64,000 bases of DNA from contig NZ_FNOZ01000007.1 of the NCBI RefSeq assembly GCF_900107175.1, positions 1 through 64,000 of the forward strand. The letters are read 5' to 3'. Below the pieces are notes generated by a model. It ran no database searches and was not told where the DNA came from. It saw nothing but the letters and a program-made list of their open reading frames with translations. Numbering within the stretch: the first letter of the stretch is position 1; each line of letters starts with the position of its first letter. The position numbers and the translations under genes are program-made. This DNA comes from Modestobacter sp. DSM 44400 (GTDB taxonomy: Bacteria; Actinomycetota; Actinomycetes; Mycobacteriales; Geodermatophilaceae). Shown in pieces: positions 40,755 through 49,816 of this stretch.

Positions 40755-41536
40755 CGTGCCCCCTGGGCCGGCCGACCGGCCAGCGCACCGCGCAGCAGCT
40801 GCAGCTCGGTGCGGGCCGCGTCGCGCTGCGCGGCGCCGACCTCGTGCCCGGAGAAGCGCGCCTCCCGGTACAGCTCCGCCAGCCGGTGCACCGACGGCAC
40901 CGGCAGCCGGTGCACCGCAGCCAGCCGTTCGGCGTACTCGGTGGCGGTCTCCGACGTCCGGGCCGCGGTGCCGGCGACGGCCGCCGCCTCACCGAGCAGC
41001 AACCACGCCCGGACGACGGCCTCGCGGGCGTCGGGCTGCTCGACGGCCAGCAGGGCCCGCTCGACGGCGGCGGGAAGCTCGGCGTCGACCGGGGGCGCGG
41101 GGCCCAGCGGCGACGGATCGGGACGACGGCGGACGGCGCGGCCGGCGAAGAACCGCCAGGCCAACCGCACCAGCACGGCCAGCGTGACCGCCGCGACGAC
41201 CAGTATCAGGGCCAGCAGGACCCAGCCGGTCACCGGGTTGACCGGCTCGGCTGGTGCGGTGGTCGCCGGTACGGCCGCGACGCGGCCGGGCAACGTGAAC
41301 GGTGCCGGGCTGTAGGTCGTCGGAGCGGCCGAGCGGTCGGGCGGCAGCGCCCGCGTGTACGACCCGCTCCGGGCGGCGAGCCCGGCGAGGGCCAGTACCG
41401 CGACGATGCCGGCTGAAGCGACTGCGGCCAGGGCGAGCGGCCGGCGTCCCGGCGGAGGACCGGCCGGCCGGCCCGGCCGAGCGGCGGCGTCCGCGGCTGG
41501 GCCGGTGGGGTCGGGAGGCACGGTGCATCCCATCAC
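40751..41536 (-). CDS. DUF4129-like membrane protein heading the MoxR operon
   Basis: 261 aa (GTG 41536, or the next codon ATG). A Pro-rich cytoplasmic start, a helix (LALAAVASAGIVAVLALAGL), an extracytoplasmic Pro/Thr loop, a second helix (VLLALILVVAAVTLAVLVRL) and a helical C-terminal domain with TASETATEYAERL-type sequence (RTSETATEYAERLAAVHRL) and VHRLAELYREARFSGHEVG, which fits DUF4129. First gene of the run, so the operon promoter should lie upstream of 41536. Confidence 0.78.
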   Translation of the reverse strand: MMGCTVPPDPTGPAADAAARPGRPAGPPPGRRPLALAAVASAGIVAVLALAGLAARSGSYTRALPPDRSAAPTTYSPAPFTLPGRVAAVPATTAPAEPVNPVTGWVLLALILVVAAVTLAVLVRLAWRFFAGRAVRRRPDPSPLGPAPPVDAELPAAVERALLAVEQPDAREAVVRAWLLLGEAAAVAGTAARTSETATEYAERLAAVHRLPVPSVHRLAELYREARFSGHEVGAAQRDAARTELQLLRGALAGRPAQGAR

Positions 41537-41662
41537 CGCCCGCCGGCCGGTGCCAGGAACCCCGCCGGAGGATCGGGGTTTCCTGCGTCGGCCCCGTTCG
41601 GGATCGCCAGTCGTGCGGGCGGAGTGCGACGTCGGGCGCAGTGAGGAGGCAGCGGCGAATCC

Positions 41663-43084
41663 TCACCGACTCCCGACGGGAACTGGAGCCGACGGCGCCG
41701 GTGCGAAAGCGGTCAGCACCGCCATGACCGCGCACGCACCGCAGCCGACGAGCGCGATCGCGGCGTAGCCGCTGCTCGCCGGCACGGTCGCCCCCTCGGG
41801 CGTGGCCACCTCGAGGAGGGTGGCGCTCAGTGCACTGCCGACCGAGAAGCCGATGTAGCGCAGCACCTGGTTCAGGCTCATCGCGCTGCCGGTCTCACCC
41901 GGCGGCACGGCGGCCACGATCAACCCCGGCAGCGCCGCGAAGATGCAGCCCACCCCCAGCCCGGCCACCGCCGCATCGACGAACAGCTGCCACAGCTCGC
42001 CCCGCATGAAGCCGAACAGCAGCAGCCCGGCGCCCAGCACCACCGCACCCAGCGGCAGCACCGCGCGCGGGCCGGCCAGCCGGTCCAGCCGCCGGGCCAC
42101 CTGGCTGGCCAGCACGCTGGCCACCGAGAACGGCAGCAGCACCAGGCCGGCGACCACGATCGAGGCGCCGAAGCCATAGCCGCTGGACTCCGGCGTCTGG
42201 GCCAGTCGCGGCGCGGACGACAACAGCAGGTAGTTGGCCAACCCGGCCAGCAGCGCCGCGGCGTGCGCCGTGGCCGCGCCCCGGCCCCGCGCCAGCCGCA
42301 GGTCGACCAGCGGCGCGGGCGCCCGCAGCTGCCAGATCACCCACGCAACCAGCGCCAGGACGGCAACTCCGGCCAGGCCGGTGACCGCCGGGGACGACCA
42401 GCCCCAGGTCTCGCCCTCACCGAGGGCGAGCAGCCCGGTGGCCAGGCCCACCCCGAGGAGCACGGCGCCGGCGACGTCCAGCCGCCGGGACGGCACATCG
42501 CCCGACGGCGGGTAGACGACGGCCGCCGCGGCGAGCGCCCCGGCGCTGGCCACCGCCCCGAACTAGAACGCCGCGTGTACCCCGCCGACCTCGGCGATGG
42601 CGCCGGTGACCGGGTAGCCCAGCCCCACGCCGGCGGCCACGGTCACCGACAGCGCCGCCACGGCCGAGCGGGACTGGTCCCCGTGCAGGACGGTGCGGGC
42701 GGTGGCGATGGCCAGCGGGGTGAGCCCCAGCCCGAAGCCCTGCAGCGCCCGGCCGGCGATCAGCCACCCCAGCCCGAGCGGGAGCGCGGCGAGCACGCTG
42801 CCGAGCAGCACCACCGCCAGCACGACCAGGACGACGGTGCGCCGCCGCGGCCCGTCACCGAGCCGGCCGATCACCGGGGTGGCGACCGCGCCGACCAGCA
42901 GGGTGATCGTCAGCGACCACTGGGCGCTGGTGATCGAGACGTCGTTGGCGGCGGCGATCGCCGGGACCAGCGGGGCACCCAGGCTGCTGACGACGGCGAC
43001 GAGCATGCCGAGGTAGAGCAGCACCGGCACGAGCCCCCGCGGCGCCGTCCTGGTCCGTGCTTGTCCTGCAACCCCCGCTGTCAC
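41663..43084 (-). pseudogene. MFS transporter interrupted by an in-frame TAG
   Basis: From about 43084, 173 codons of an MFS protein (VPVLLYLGMLVAVVSSLGAP, IGRLGDGPRRRTVVLVVLAV, GRALQGFGLGLTPLAIATAR) end at TAG (42563-42565) after VGGVHAAF. The same frame then resumes with FGAVASAGALAAAAVVYPPS and runs to 41663 with the remaining helices. One base change (TGG to TAG, so HAAFW...) explains the break; no frame is lost. A GTG shortly after the stop could restart translation but would give only the C-terminal half. Confidence 0.85.
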
Positions 43085-43212
43085 GGCGTCGGACAGTAGT
43101 CGCCGGCGGACGGGGTGCCGGCCGTTCCTTCCGTCCAGTGGCCGACGTCCATGTCACATCCGCCGCCGGGCTGCGGGGCCGCTGGGTAGCGTCCTGCGGA
43201 GTCCCGACTGAC

Positions 43213-44824
43213 TCAGGAGCGGCGCCGGGACCAGTGCCGTCGCCCGACCCTGGTCTCGGCCAGCTCGAAGGACGTCGCGTAGGGCACGAAGTCGACATGT
43301 CGCCCGACCGCGTACAGCACCTGCGGGGCCACCAGGAACAGCGCGGAGGCCTGCCGGGTCACGTGGCGGTCGAGCCGGTTGGCCGCCAGGACCTGACGCA
43401 GCTGGCCGGTCTGCCGGACCAGCCGGGCGAACAACCGCTCGAACCGTGGGTCCACCGGGCCGGCCCGGAACTCCCCGGACCGGCCGACGAAGGCCCGGTG
43501 CAGCTCCAGCGGCGGGACGTCGACGCTCTGGCTGCCCTGCTCGAGCAGCAGCACGTCCCAGCTCCGGGGCTCCTTGCCGGCCAGCCGACGACGCACGTCC
43601 CGTTGCTGCTCCCCGCGCAGCACGAGGACCTCCACCTCGATCCCGAGCGCCCCCCGCAGGTCCTCGGCGACGAGGTGGGCTGCGTCGGCGAAGGCCTCCA
43701 TCGTGGCCAGCCGCAGTGAACGGTGCGCCCCGCCGGCCGCCTGCCACAGCCGGGCGGCCCGGCGCGGGTCGTGCCGGTACGCGCAGCCGGCCGGGAAAGC
43801 GGTGCAGCGCGGTCAGCCGGGTCGGCGGCGTGAGCCCGGCCAGCGGACGGGCGTGCCCGCCGAACGCGTCCCGGACCAGAGCCCGCCGGTCGACGGCCAG
43901 GTTGAGCGCCCGGCGCGCCCGGCGGTCGGCCAGCGGCAGGCCCACGGCCTCCCGGTCGATCACGCCGGCGAGCGCGCGGACGGCGTCCACCGCCACCAGC
44001 CGGGCGTGGGCGGACCGCCGGACCCGGTCGGCCTGCGCGGGCGGGACCTCGGTGACGAGGTCGACCTCGCCGACGCTGTCGCAGACGAGGTCCAGGGCGT
44101 CCTCCCGGTCCAGATCGTTGCGGAACTCGACCTCGGCCAGGTGGGGCCCGCGGGTGCGGTCCCAGTAGTGCGGGTTCGCGCGCAGCCGGACGGTGGGGGA
44201 GCGGTCCTCGGTCTGCAGCCAGGTGCGGTCGGCGCCGTCGGTAACCACGGCCTCGGTCTCGATGGTGGAGCGGCCCTCGACGAGGATGAACGGTCCGGAG
44301 GCCCACGGCCCCGGTGCGTCGATCACCTACCAGTGACCCTCGCCGGTCCCGTGCAGCGAGTAGCCGAAGCCGAGGTCGCGCCAGAACCGCTCGCTCATCA
44401 CGTGGGTGGCACGCAGCTTGCCGAGCACCAGCCCGTCCTGCTCGGGCAGGTGCAGGCGCACGGTGCGGTCGTCGACCACCTCGACGGCGGACCGCCGGTC
44501 GATGTTGAACTGCGTGCCCGGCGGGTGCGGGGACTCCCAGCGGAACTGCTCGGTGAAGGCCCGGTGCACCGAGCCCGAATCCAGCCGGGTGCCGTCGGCG
44601 AACTGGTTGGCGTGCAGGATGACCTGCAGGGTCCGGCCGCCGTCCCGCCACCGGTAGGCGCGCATCGCCGCCGGCCGCACCTTGCCCTGCCGGGTGACCC
44701 GGACCAGCTCCTCGACGGTGTTGTACGTGACGTAGAGCCAGTTCAGCGGATTCGGGTCGACGACGCGGAGGGTCCCGCGCGGGACCGGGCGGGCACGGCC
44801 GGCGAGCCGCTGCAGGACGCTCAT
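43213..44824 (-). pseudogene. Family 5 peptide/oligopeptide-type solute-binding protein, in-frame TAG plus frameshift
   Basis: The first 165 codons (TLRVVDPNPLNWLYVTYNTV, RWRDGGRTLQVILHANQFAD, RLHLPEQDGLVLGKLRATHV) end in EGHW followed by TAG (44327-44329). The frame continues with VIDAPGPWASGPFILVEGRS, PTVRLRANPHYWDRTRGPHL, up to LTALHRFP. A +1 shift in a C run near 43790-43796 then moves the C-terminal part (AGCAYRHDPRRAARLWQ to FVPYATSFELAETRVG) to another frame ending at 43213. No signal peptide or lipobox is seen, unusual for this family, so it may have been cytoplasmic. It lies next to the broken MFS gene, on the same strand. Confidence 0.82.
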
Positions 44825-44886
44825 CGACGGTCCCTACCCTGCGGTGAGCGAACTCACCGCCCCCGGGTGGAAGCACGAGCGCCACT

Positions 44887-46266
44887 GTGGTGTCCTCTCC
44901 AGACGTGACGACGGCGAGCGTGCCCACCGCCCGGACCTCGCGCCGGGCCTACGTCGTCTGGGCCGTCGGGCTGCTCGCCTACGCGGTGGCGATCTTCCAG
45001 CGCGGCTCGCTCGGCGTGGCCGGGGTCCAGGCGCAGGAGCGTTTCTCCGCCGGCGCCTCGGCGATCGCCCTGTTCCTGGTCCTCCAGCTGGCGGTGTACG
45101 CCGCCCTGCAGGTGCCGGTGGGGGTGGCGCTGGACCGGTTCGGTTCCAAGGCGATGATCATGGCCGGCGCCCTGACCATGGCCGCCGGGCAGGCGGTCCT
45201 CGCGTTGGCCACCGACGTTCCGACCGCGGTCGTCGCCCGCGTGCTGGTCGGCGCCGGTGACGCGATGACCTTCATCAGCGTGCTGCGGGTCGTGCAGGTG
45301 TGGTTCACCGGGCGCACCGTCCCGCTGGTCACCCAGCTCACCGGCATCCTCGGCCAGGTCGGTCAGATCGTGGCCGTCTACCCGCTGGTCGCCCTGCTGC
45401 GCGACACGTCCTGGCCGGCCACCTTCCTGGGCGCCGCCGCGGTGGGCGTGCTGGTCGCCGTCCTGGTGCTGGTGGCGCTCGAGGACGCCCCGCCCGGCAC
45501 GGCGGTGACGGCGCCGGCCGGGATGGCTGAGGTGCGGGCCAACCTGGTGGCGACCTGGCGGGAGCCGGGCACCCGGATCGGGCTGTACACCCACCTGGTC
45601 ACCCAGTTCTCCGGCACCGTCTTCGCCCTGCTGTGGGGCTTTCCGTTCCTCACCCTGGGTGAGGGGCTCAGCCCGGCGACCGCGGCCGGGCTGCTCACCT
45701 TCTTCGTGCTCGTCGGCATGGGGTTCGGCCCGCTGCTCGGCAAGCTGGTCGGCCGCTGGCCGCTGCGCCGCTCCAACCTGGTCTTCGGCATCCTGGGGGC
45801 CACCGCCACCATCTGGACCGTCGTGCTGCTGCTGCCCGGCCGCGCGCCGCTGTGGCTGCTCGTCGTCCTGGTCATGGTGCTGGGCACCAACGGGCCCGGC
45901 TCGATGATCGGCTTCGACTACGCGCGCACCGAGAACCCGGTCGAGCGCTCGGGGAGCGCCAGCGGGGTGGTCAACGTGGGCGGTTTCATGGCCTCGCTGT
46001 GCACCATCCTGGCCATCGGTGCGGTGCTTGACGCCCTCACCCCGGGCGGGGCCAGCGATTACGACCTCGGTGCCTTCCGGGCGGCGTTCGCCGTGCAGTA
46101 CGTATTCTGGGCGATCGGCCTGGTCGGCGTGGTGCGGCACCGCAAGCAGCTGCGCGCCCGGCTGGCCCGCGACGGCATCGTGCTCGTTCCGCTGCGCGTC
46201 GCGGTCGGCGCCCGGCTGCGCGGCGGCTCGGCCTATCCCCGGCCCGTGCCCCCGACCGACCGCTGA
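44887..46266 (+). CDS. MFS transporter
   Basis: 459 aa, about 12 helices. N-terminal half: VWAVGLLAYAVAIFQRGSLG and VGVALDRFGSKAMIMAGALT with the conserved loop-2 DRFG; ARVLVGAGDAMTFISVLRVV. C-terminal half: LLWGFPFLTLGEGLSPATAA, GTNGPGSMIGFDYARTENPV, SASGVVNVGGFMASLCTI. The last two motifs resemble the nitrate/hexuronate-type MFS subfamily of Actinobacteria; substrate is not predictable. The start could be any of several close GTG codons. Its end overlaps the convergent methyltransferase-like gene by 34 nt. Confidence 0.85.
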   Translation: MVSSPDVTTASVPTARTSRRAYVVWAVGLLAYAVAIFQRGSLGVAGVQAQERFSAGASAIALFLVLQLAVYAALQVPVGVALDRFGSKAMIMAGALTMAAGQAVLALATDVPTAVVARVLVGAGDAMTFISVLRVVQVWFTGRTVPLVTQLTGILGQVGQIVAVYPLVALLRDTSWPATFLGAAAVGVLVAVLVLVALEDAPPGTAVTAPAGMAEVRANLVATWREPGTRIGLYTHLVTQFSGTVFALLWGFPFLTLGEGLSPATAAGLLTFFVLVGMGFGPLLGKLVGRWPLRRSNLVFGILGATATIWTVVLLLPGRAPLWLLVVLVMVLGTNGPGSMIGFDYARTENPVERSGSASGVVNVGGFMASLCTILAIGAVLDALTPGGASDYDLGAFRAAFAVQYVFWAIGLVGVVRHRKQLRARLARDGIVLVPLRVAVGARLRGGSAYPRPVPPTDR

Positions 46267-46970
46267 CCCGACCGCTGGCCCGCCCGGCGGGCCAGCACGA
46301 CCGCGTACTCGTAGCGGCGACCGTCGCGCTCCACCGGCAGCAGCACCTGCTCGGCGTCGACGGCGCCGGTCACCGCGGCCAGGTCGGCCAGCAGCTCCGG
46401 GGCCGGGTCGCTGGACCAGATCGCCAGCACGCCGCCGGGCCGCAGCGCGGTCAGCGCGGTCGCCAGCCCCGGTGGTCGGTACAGCGGCGCGTTGGACTCG
46501 TGCACCAGGAAGCCGGGTCCGTTGTCGATGTCCAGCAGGACGGCGTCCCACCGGCCCGGCCCGGCCGCCAGCGCGGCCGCCACGTCGCCCACCCGCAGCC
46601 GCAGCCGCCGGTCGGACACACCGGCCAGACTGGGCAGCAGCCCCCGGGCGGCCCAGCCGACCAGCGCGGGTTGCAGCTCCACCACGTCGACCCCGGCGGC
46701 CCGCGGGTCGGTCAGCACGGTGGCCGCCGTCCAGCCCAGCCCCAGCCCGCCGACCAGCACCTGGAGTCCGTCGCCGGTGCACCGGCTCAGCGCCGCGGCG
46801 GCCAGCAGCCGCTCGGTGGAGGTGTCCACGTCGTCCATGGCGAAGACCCCGTCGACGACGAGCTCCAGGTGCACCTCACCGTCGTCCGTGGTGCGCCGGC
46901 GCAGCAGCACCTCGCCGTGCGGGCCGGACGCGCGGCCCAGATCCCTGATCCCGTCGGCGAGCCCGTTCAT
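46233..46970 (-). CDS. Spermidine synthase-like (SAM-dependent methyltransferase fold) protein
   Basis: 245 aa from ATG 46970. Rossmann motif VLVGGLGLGWTAATVL, acidic residue after strand 2 in VDVVELQPALVGWAARGLLP, and WDAVLLDIDNGPGFLVHESN in the position of the spermidine synthase gate-keeping loop, with Asp residues preserved. Actinobacteria have many such spermidine-synthase-like proteins; whether it transfers aminopropyl or methyl groups is unknown. Confidence 0.8.
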   Translation of the reverse strand: MNGLADGIRDLGRASGPHGEVLLRRRTTDDGEVHLELVVDGVFAMDDVDTSTERLLAAAALSRCTGDGLQVLVGGLGLGWTAATVLTDPRAAGVDVVELQPALVGWAARGLLPSLAGVSDRRLRLRVGDVAAALAAGPGRWDAVLLDIDNGPGFLVHESNAPLYRPPGLATALTALRPGGVLAIWSSDPAPELLADLAAVTGAVDAEQVLLPVERDGRRYEYAVVLARRAGQRSGQRSVGGTGRG

Positions 46971-46995
46971 CCCGGCAGTCTGCGGCAGCACGGGG

Positions 46996-47682
46996 TCAGC
47001 CGCCGAGCTCCTGAGCGACGCCGGCCGCGGGTGTCCGGTGGTCGTGATGCCGGGTCAGCCCCTCGCGCACGTGCTCGACCATGACCGCTCCCGCGCGGTC
47101 GGGGTCCCCGCTGCGCAGGGCGGCCAGCACGTCGGCGTGGTCGGTCACGAGGTCGATGCCGGGATGGACCGAGGCGTAGTAGTCGCCCCAGGCCTGCAGG
47201 GTCACGCTGCGACCCCAGAGATCGTCGAAGAGCTCCAGCAGGAACGGGTTCCCGGCCGCCTCGACGACCGCGCGGTGCGCCAGCCGGTTGGCCTGGAAGG
47301 CGTCCCGTCCGCTCGGTCCGGCGGCGCCGGACAGGTGGTGCAGCGCCGCCTCGATGTCGTCGACGGCGGAGGTGGCCCGGGTGGCGACCAGTCGGGCGGC
47401 GTGCCCCTCGACGGCCTCGCGGACCTCGTAGAGGTGACCGATGTCCGCGCGGGTCAGTTCCGGGACGACGTACCCACGCCCGCCCGCCGCTCGGATGGTG
47501 CCCTCCCGCTCCATCCGCTGGAGGGCCTCGCGCAGCGGCGTCCGGCTGATGCCCAGCCGTAGGGCGAGGACGTCCTGCACCAGGCGGTCTCCCGGAGCGA
47601 GCTCGCCGGCCAGCAGCGCCTCGGTCAGCCGTTCGTAGGCAAGGTCCGCGAGCGAGCTGGCTTCGATGCGGCGCAGAGACAC
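46996..47682 (-). CDS. GntR-family regulator (FCD type) of the amine oxidase operon
   Basis: 228 aa from GTG 47682 (GGAAGGA upstream). Winged HTH: DLAYERLTEALLAGELAPGD, ALRLGISRTPLREALQRMER, GTIRAAGGRGYVV. FCD ligand domain with IGHLYEVREAVEGHAARLVA, FQANRLAHRAVVEAAGNPFL, DHADVLAALRSGDPDRAGAV, whose Asp/His residues normally bind a metal that contacts the ligand. Divergent from the copper amine oxidase gene (134 bp apart), so it probably senses an amine or the derived acid. Confidence 0.88.
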   Translation of the reverse strand: MSLRRIEASSLADLAYERLTEALLAGELAPGDRLVQDVLALRLGISRTPLREALQRMEREGTIRAAGGRGYVVPELTRADIGHLYEVREAVEGHAARLVATRATSAVDDIEAALHHLSGAAGPSGRDAFQANRLAHRAVVEAAGNPFLLELFDDLWGRSVTLQAWGDYYASVHPGIDLVTDHADVLAALRSGDPDRAGAVMVEHVREGLTRHHDHRTPAAGVAQELGG

Positions 47683-47743
47683 GGAACCATCCTTCCTAGC
47701 AGTGTGATGCAGCTCACCGCTAGGCCTTGGCGAGCTTCCGTGC

Positions 47744-47755
47744 ACCGTATACGGT
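47744..47755. promoter_or_regulatory. GntR operator candidate ACCGTATACGGT
   Basis: A perfect 12-bp palindrome centred on GTATAC, a core common to FCD-type GntR sites, in the divergent promoter region between the GntR gene and the amine oxidase gene. Confidence 0.6.
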
Positions 47756-47815
47756 CCGCCGCACCGGGCGCGCTCCGCGGCCCACTCGGTCAGGCACCCA
47801 CTCGAGGAGACCCAC

Positions 47816-49816
47816 GTGGCAATCCAGTTCCCTGACGTCCGTACGGCGACCAACCGGTCCCCGTTGGAGCCGCTGAGCGCGGACGAGATCGGCCGGACGT
47901 CGGCCATCCTGCGCGAGCAGCGCGACCTCGGCCCCCGCGTCCGGTTCGTCTCGATCACCCTGCAGGAGCCGCCGAAGCGAGAGGTCCTCGCCCAGCAGGG
48001 CGGCGACGGGGCGCCCCTGGAGCGGGCCGCGTTCGCCGTCCTCTACGACCGTGCCGCACAGCAGGCGATCGAGACGGTCGTGTCGCTGTCCTCGGGCGTC
48101 GTCACGTCGTGGCGGGTCGTCGAGGGCGTCCAGCCCGGCGTGATGCTGGAGGAGTTCTTCGCCACCGAGGAGATCACCCGGGCCGACCCCCGCTGGCAGG
48201 AGGCCATGCGCAAGCGCGGCGTCACCGACTTCTCGCTGGCGATGATCGACCCCTGGGCCACCGGCTACGACATCGAGGACCCCCTGGGTCGCCGGCTGAT
48301 CCGGCCGCTGACGTTCGTCCGGTCCCGGGAGGACGACAACGGCTACGCCCGCCCGGTGGAGGGCCTCGTCGTCCTGGTGGACCTCGACCTGATGGAGGTC
48401 ATCGACGTCCGCGACCACGGGGTGGTGCCGCTGCCGAAGAAGGCGGGCAACTACATGCCGGAGCTGATGTTCGACGACGACAACCGTCCGGCCCACACGC
48501 ACGTCCGGGACGACGTCCGACCGATCGAGATCACCCAGCCGGACGGCCCCAGCTTCACCGTCGACGGGCACGCGGTGAGCTGGCAGAAGTGGCGGTTGCA
48601 GGTGGGCTACAGCCCGCGGGAGGGGCTGGTCTTGCACCAGGTCGGCTACGAGGACCGGGGGCGTCTACGCCCGGTCGTCTACCGGGCGTCGCTGTCGGAG
48701 ATGTACATCCCGTACGCCGACCCCGCACCCACCCACCGGATCAAGAACGTGTTCGACGAGGGGGAGTACGGCGTCGGCCTGCTGCTCAACCCGCTGCAGC
48801 TCGGCTGCGACTGCCTGGGCGAGATCCGCTACTTCGACGCCGTCGCCAACGACCAGGACGGCCAGCCGATCACGATCCCCAACGCCATCTGCATGCACGA
48901 GGAGGACTTCGGCGTCGGGTGGAAGCACACCGACTTCCGGACGGAGAAGATGGAGGTCCGCCGGTCCCGTCGACTGGTCATCTCCTGCTTCGCCACCGTT
49001 GGCAACTACGAGTACGGGTTCTTCTGGTACCTCTACACCGACGGCACGATCCAGTTCGAGGTCAAGCTGACCGGGGTCATCTCCACCGGCGCCGTGCCGG
49101 TTGGTGAGCAGCCGCGCTTCGGCACCCTGGTGGCGCCTGGCCTGTACGGCCCGCACCACCAGCACTTCTTCAACGTCCGGCTGGACATGCAGGTGGACGG
49201 CGAGCGCAACTCCGTCTACGAGGTCGATGCCGCGGCCCTCCCGCCGGGCGAGGACAACCCCTACGGCAACGCCTGGGTGACGCAGGAGACCCTGCTGGCC
49301 CGGGAGAGCGAGGCCCAGCGACTGATCAACCCGTTCGTGGCCCGCACCTGGCAGATCGTCAACCCCTCCTCGGTCAACGAGCTCGGCCAGCCGGCCGGCT
49401 ACAAGCTGATGCCGGGGGACAACGTGCTGCCGCTCCAGCAGGAGGGCTCCCAGGCATGGGACCGCGCCCAGTTCGCCTACAAGCACCTGTGGGTCACCGC
49501 CTACGACCCGGAGCAGCTGTACGCCGCCGGCGACTACCCCAACCAGAGCCAGCGTCCGGGTGGGCTGCTCGAGTACGCCAAGGCCGACCGGCCGCTGGAG
49601 GACACCGACGTCGTCGTCTGGTACTCCTTCGGCGCCCACCACGTCGTCCGGCCCGAGGACTGGCCGGTCATGCCGGTCACCTTCGCCGGCTTCCACCTCA
49701 AGCCGGTCAGCTTCTTCGACGGCAACCCGGCGCTGGACATGCCGCGGTCCGAGCCGGCCTGCCACGCCGGCGGCGAGACCGTCGGGGAGAGCGCCCGCGA
49801 GCAGGCGGCGGAGTGA
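47816..49816 (+). CDS. Copper-containing (primary) amine oxidase
   Basis: It oxidises primary amines to aldehydes with release of ammonia and peroxide, using a self-made topaquinone cofactor. 666 aa from GTG 47816 with GAGGAG. The topaquinone precursor is Tyr398 in ATVGNYEYGF (N-Y-E consensus). Copper His pair in GPHHQHFFNVRLDM and the third His in FAGFHLKPVSFFDGNP. IRYFDAVANDQDGQPITIPN and MHEEDFGVGWKHTDFR are family blocks. No signal peptide, so cytoplasmic. Coupled by 4 nt to a permease; the peroxide made would call on katA and DyP. Confidence 0.95.
   Translation: MAIQFPDVRTATNRSPLEPLSADEIGRTSAILREQRDLGPRVRFVSITLQEPPKREVLAQQGGDGAPLERAAFAVLYDRAAQQAIETVVSLSSGVVTSWRVVEGVQPGVMLEEFFATEEITRADPRWQEAMRKRGVTDFSLAMIDPWATGYDIEDPLGRRLIRPLTFVRSREDDNGYARPVEGLVVLVDLDLMEVIDVRDHGVVPLPKKAGNYMPELMFDDDNRPAHTHVRDDVRPIEITQPDGPSFTVDGHAVSWQKWRLQVGYSPREGLVLHQVGYEDRGRLRPVVYRASLSEMYIPYADPAPTHRIKNVFDEGEYGVGLLLNPLQLGCDCLGEIRYFDAVANDQDGQPITIPNAICMHEEDFGVGWKHTDFRTEKMEVRRSRRLVISCFATVGNYEYGFFWYLYTDGTIQFEVKLTGVISTGAVPVGEQPRFGTLVAPGLYGPHHQHFFNVRLDMQVDGERNSVYEVDAAALPPGEDNPYGNAWVTQETLLARESEAQRLINPFVARTWQIVNPSSVNELGQPAGYKLMPGDNVLPLQQEGSQAWDRAQFAYKHLWVTAYDPEQLYAAGDYPNQSQRPGGLLEYAKADRPLEDTDVVVWYSFGAHHVVRPEDWPVMPVTFAGFHLKPVSFFDGNPALDMPRSEPACHAGGETVGESAREQAAE

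Noticed and set aside
42563-44329. Two in-frame TAG codons in adjacent genes might indicate TAG read-through or recoding
   Set aside because: TAG is used as the ordinary terminal stop of intact genes in this window (for example serA at 3157 and fabG at 11581), and the second gene also has a frameshift, so plain gene decay is simpler.
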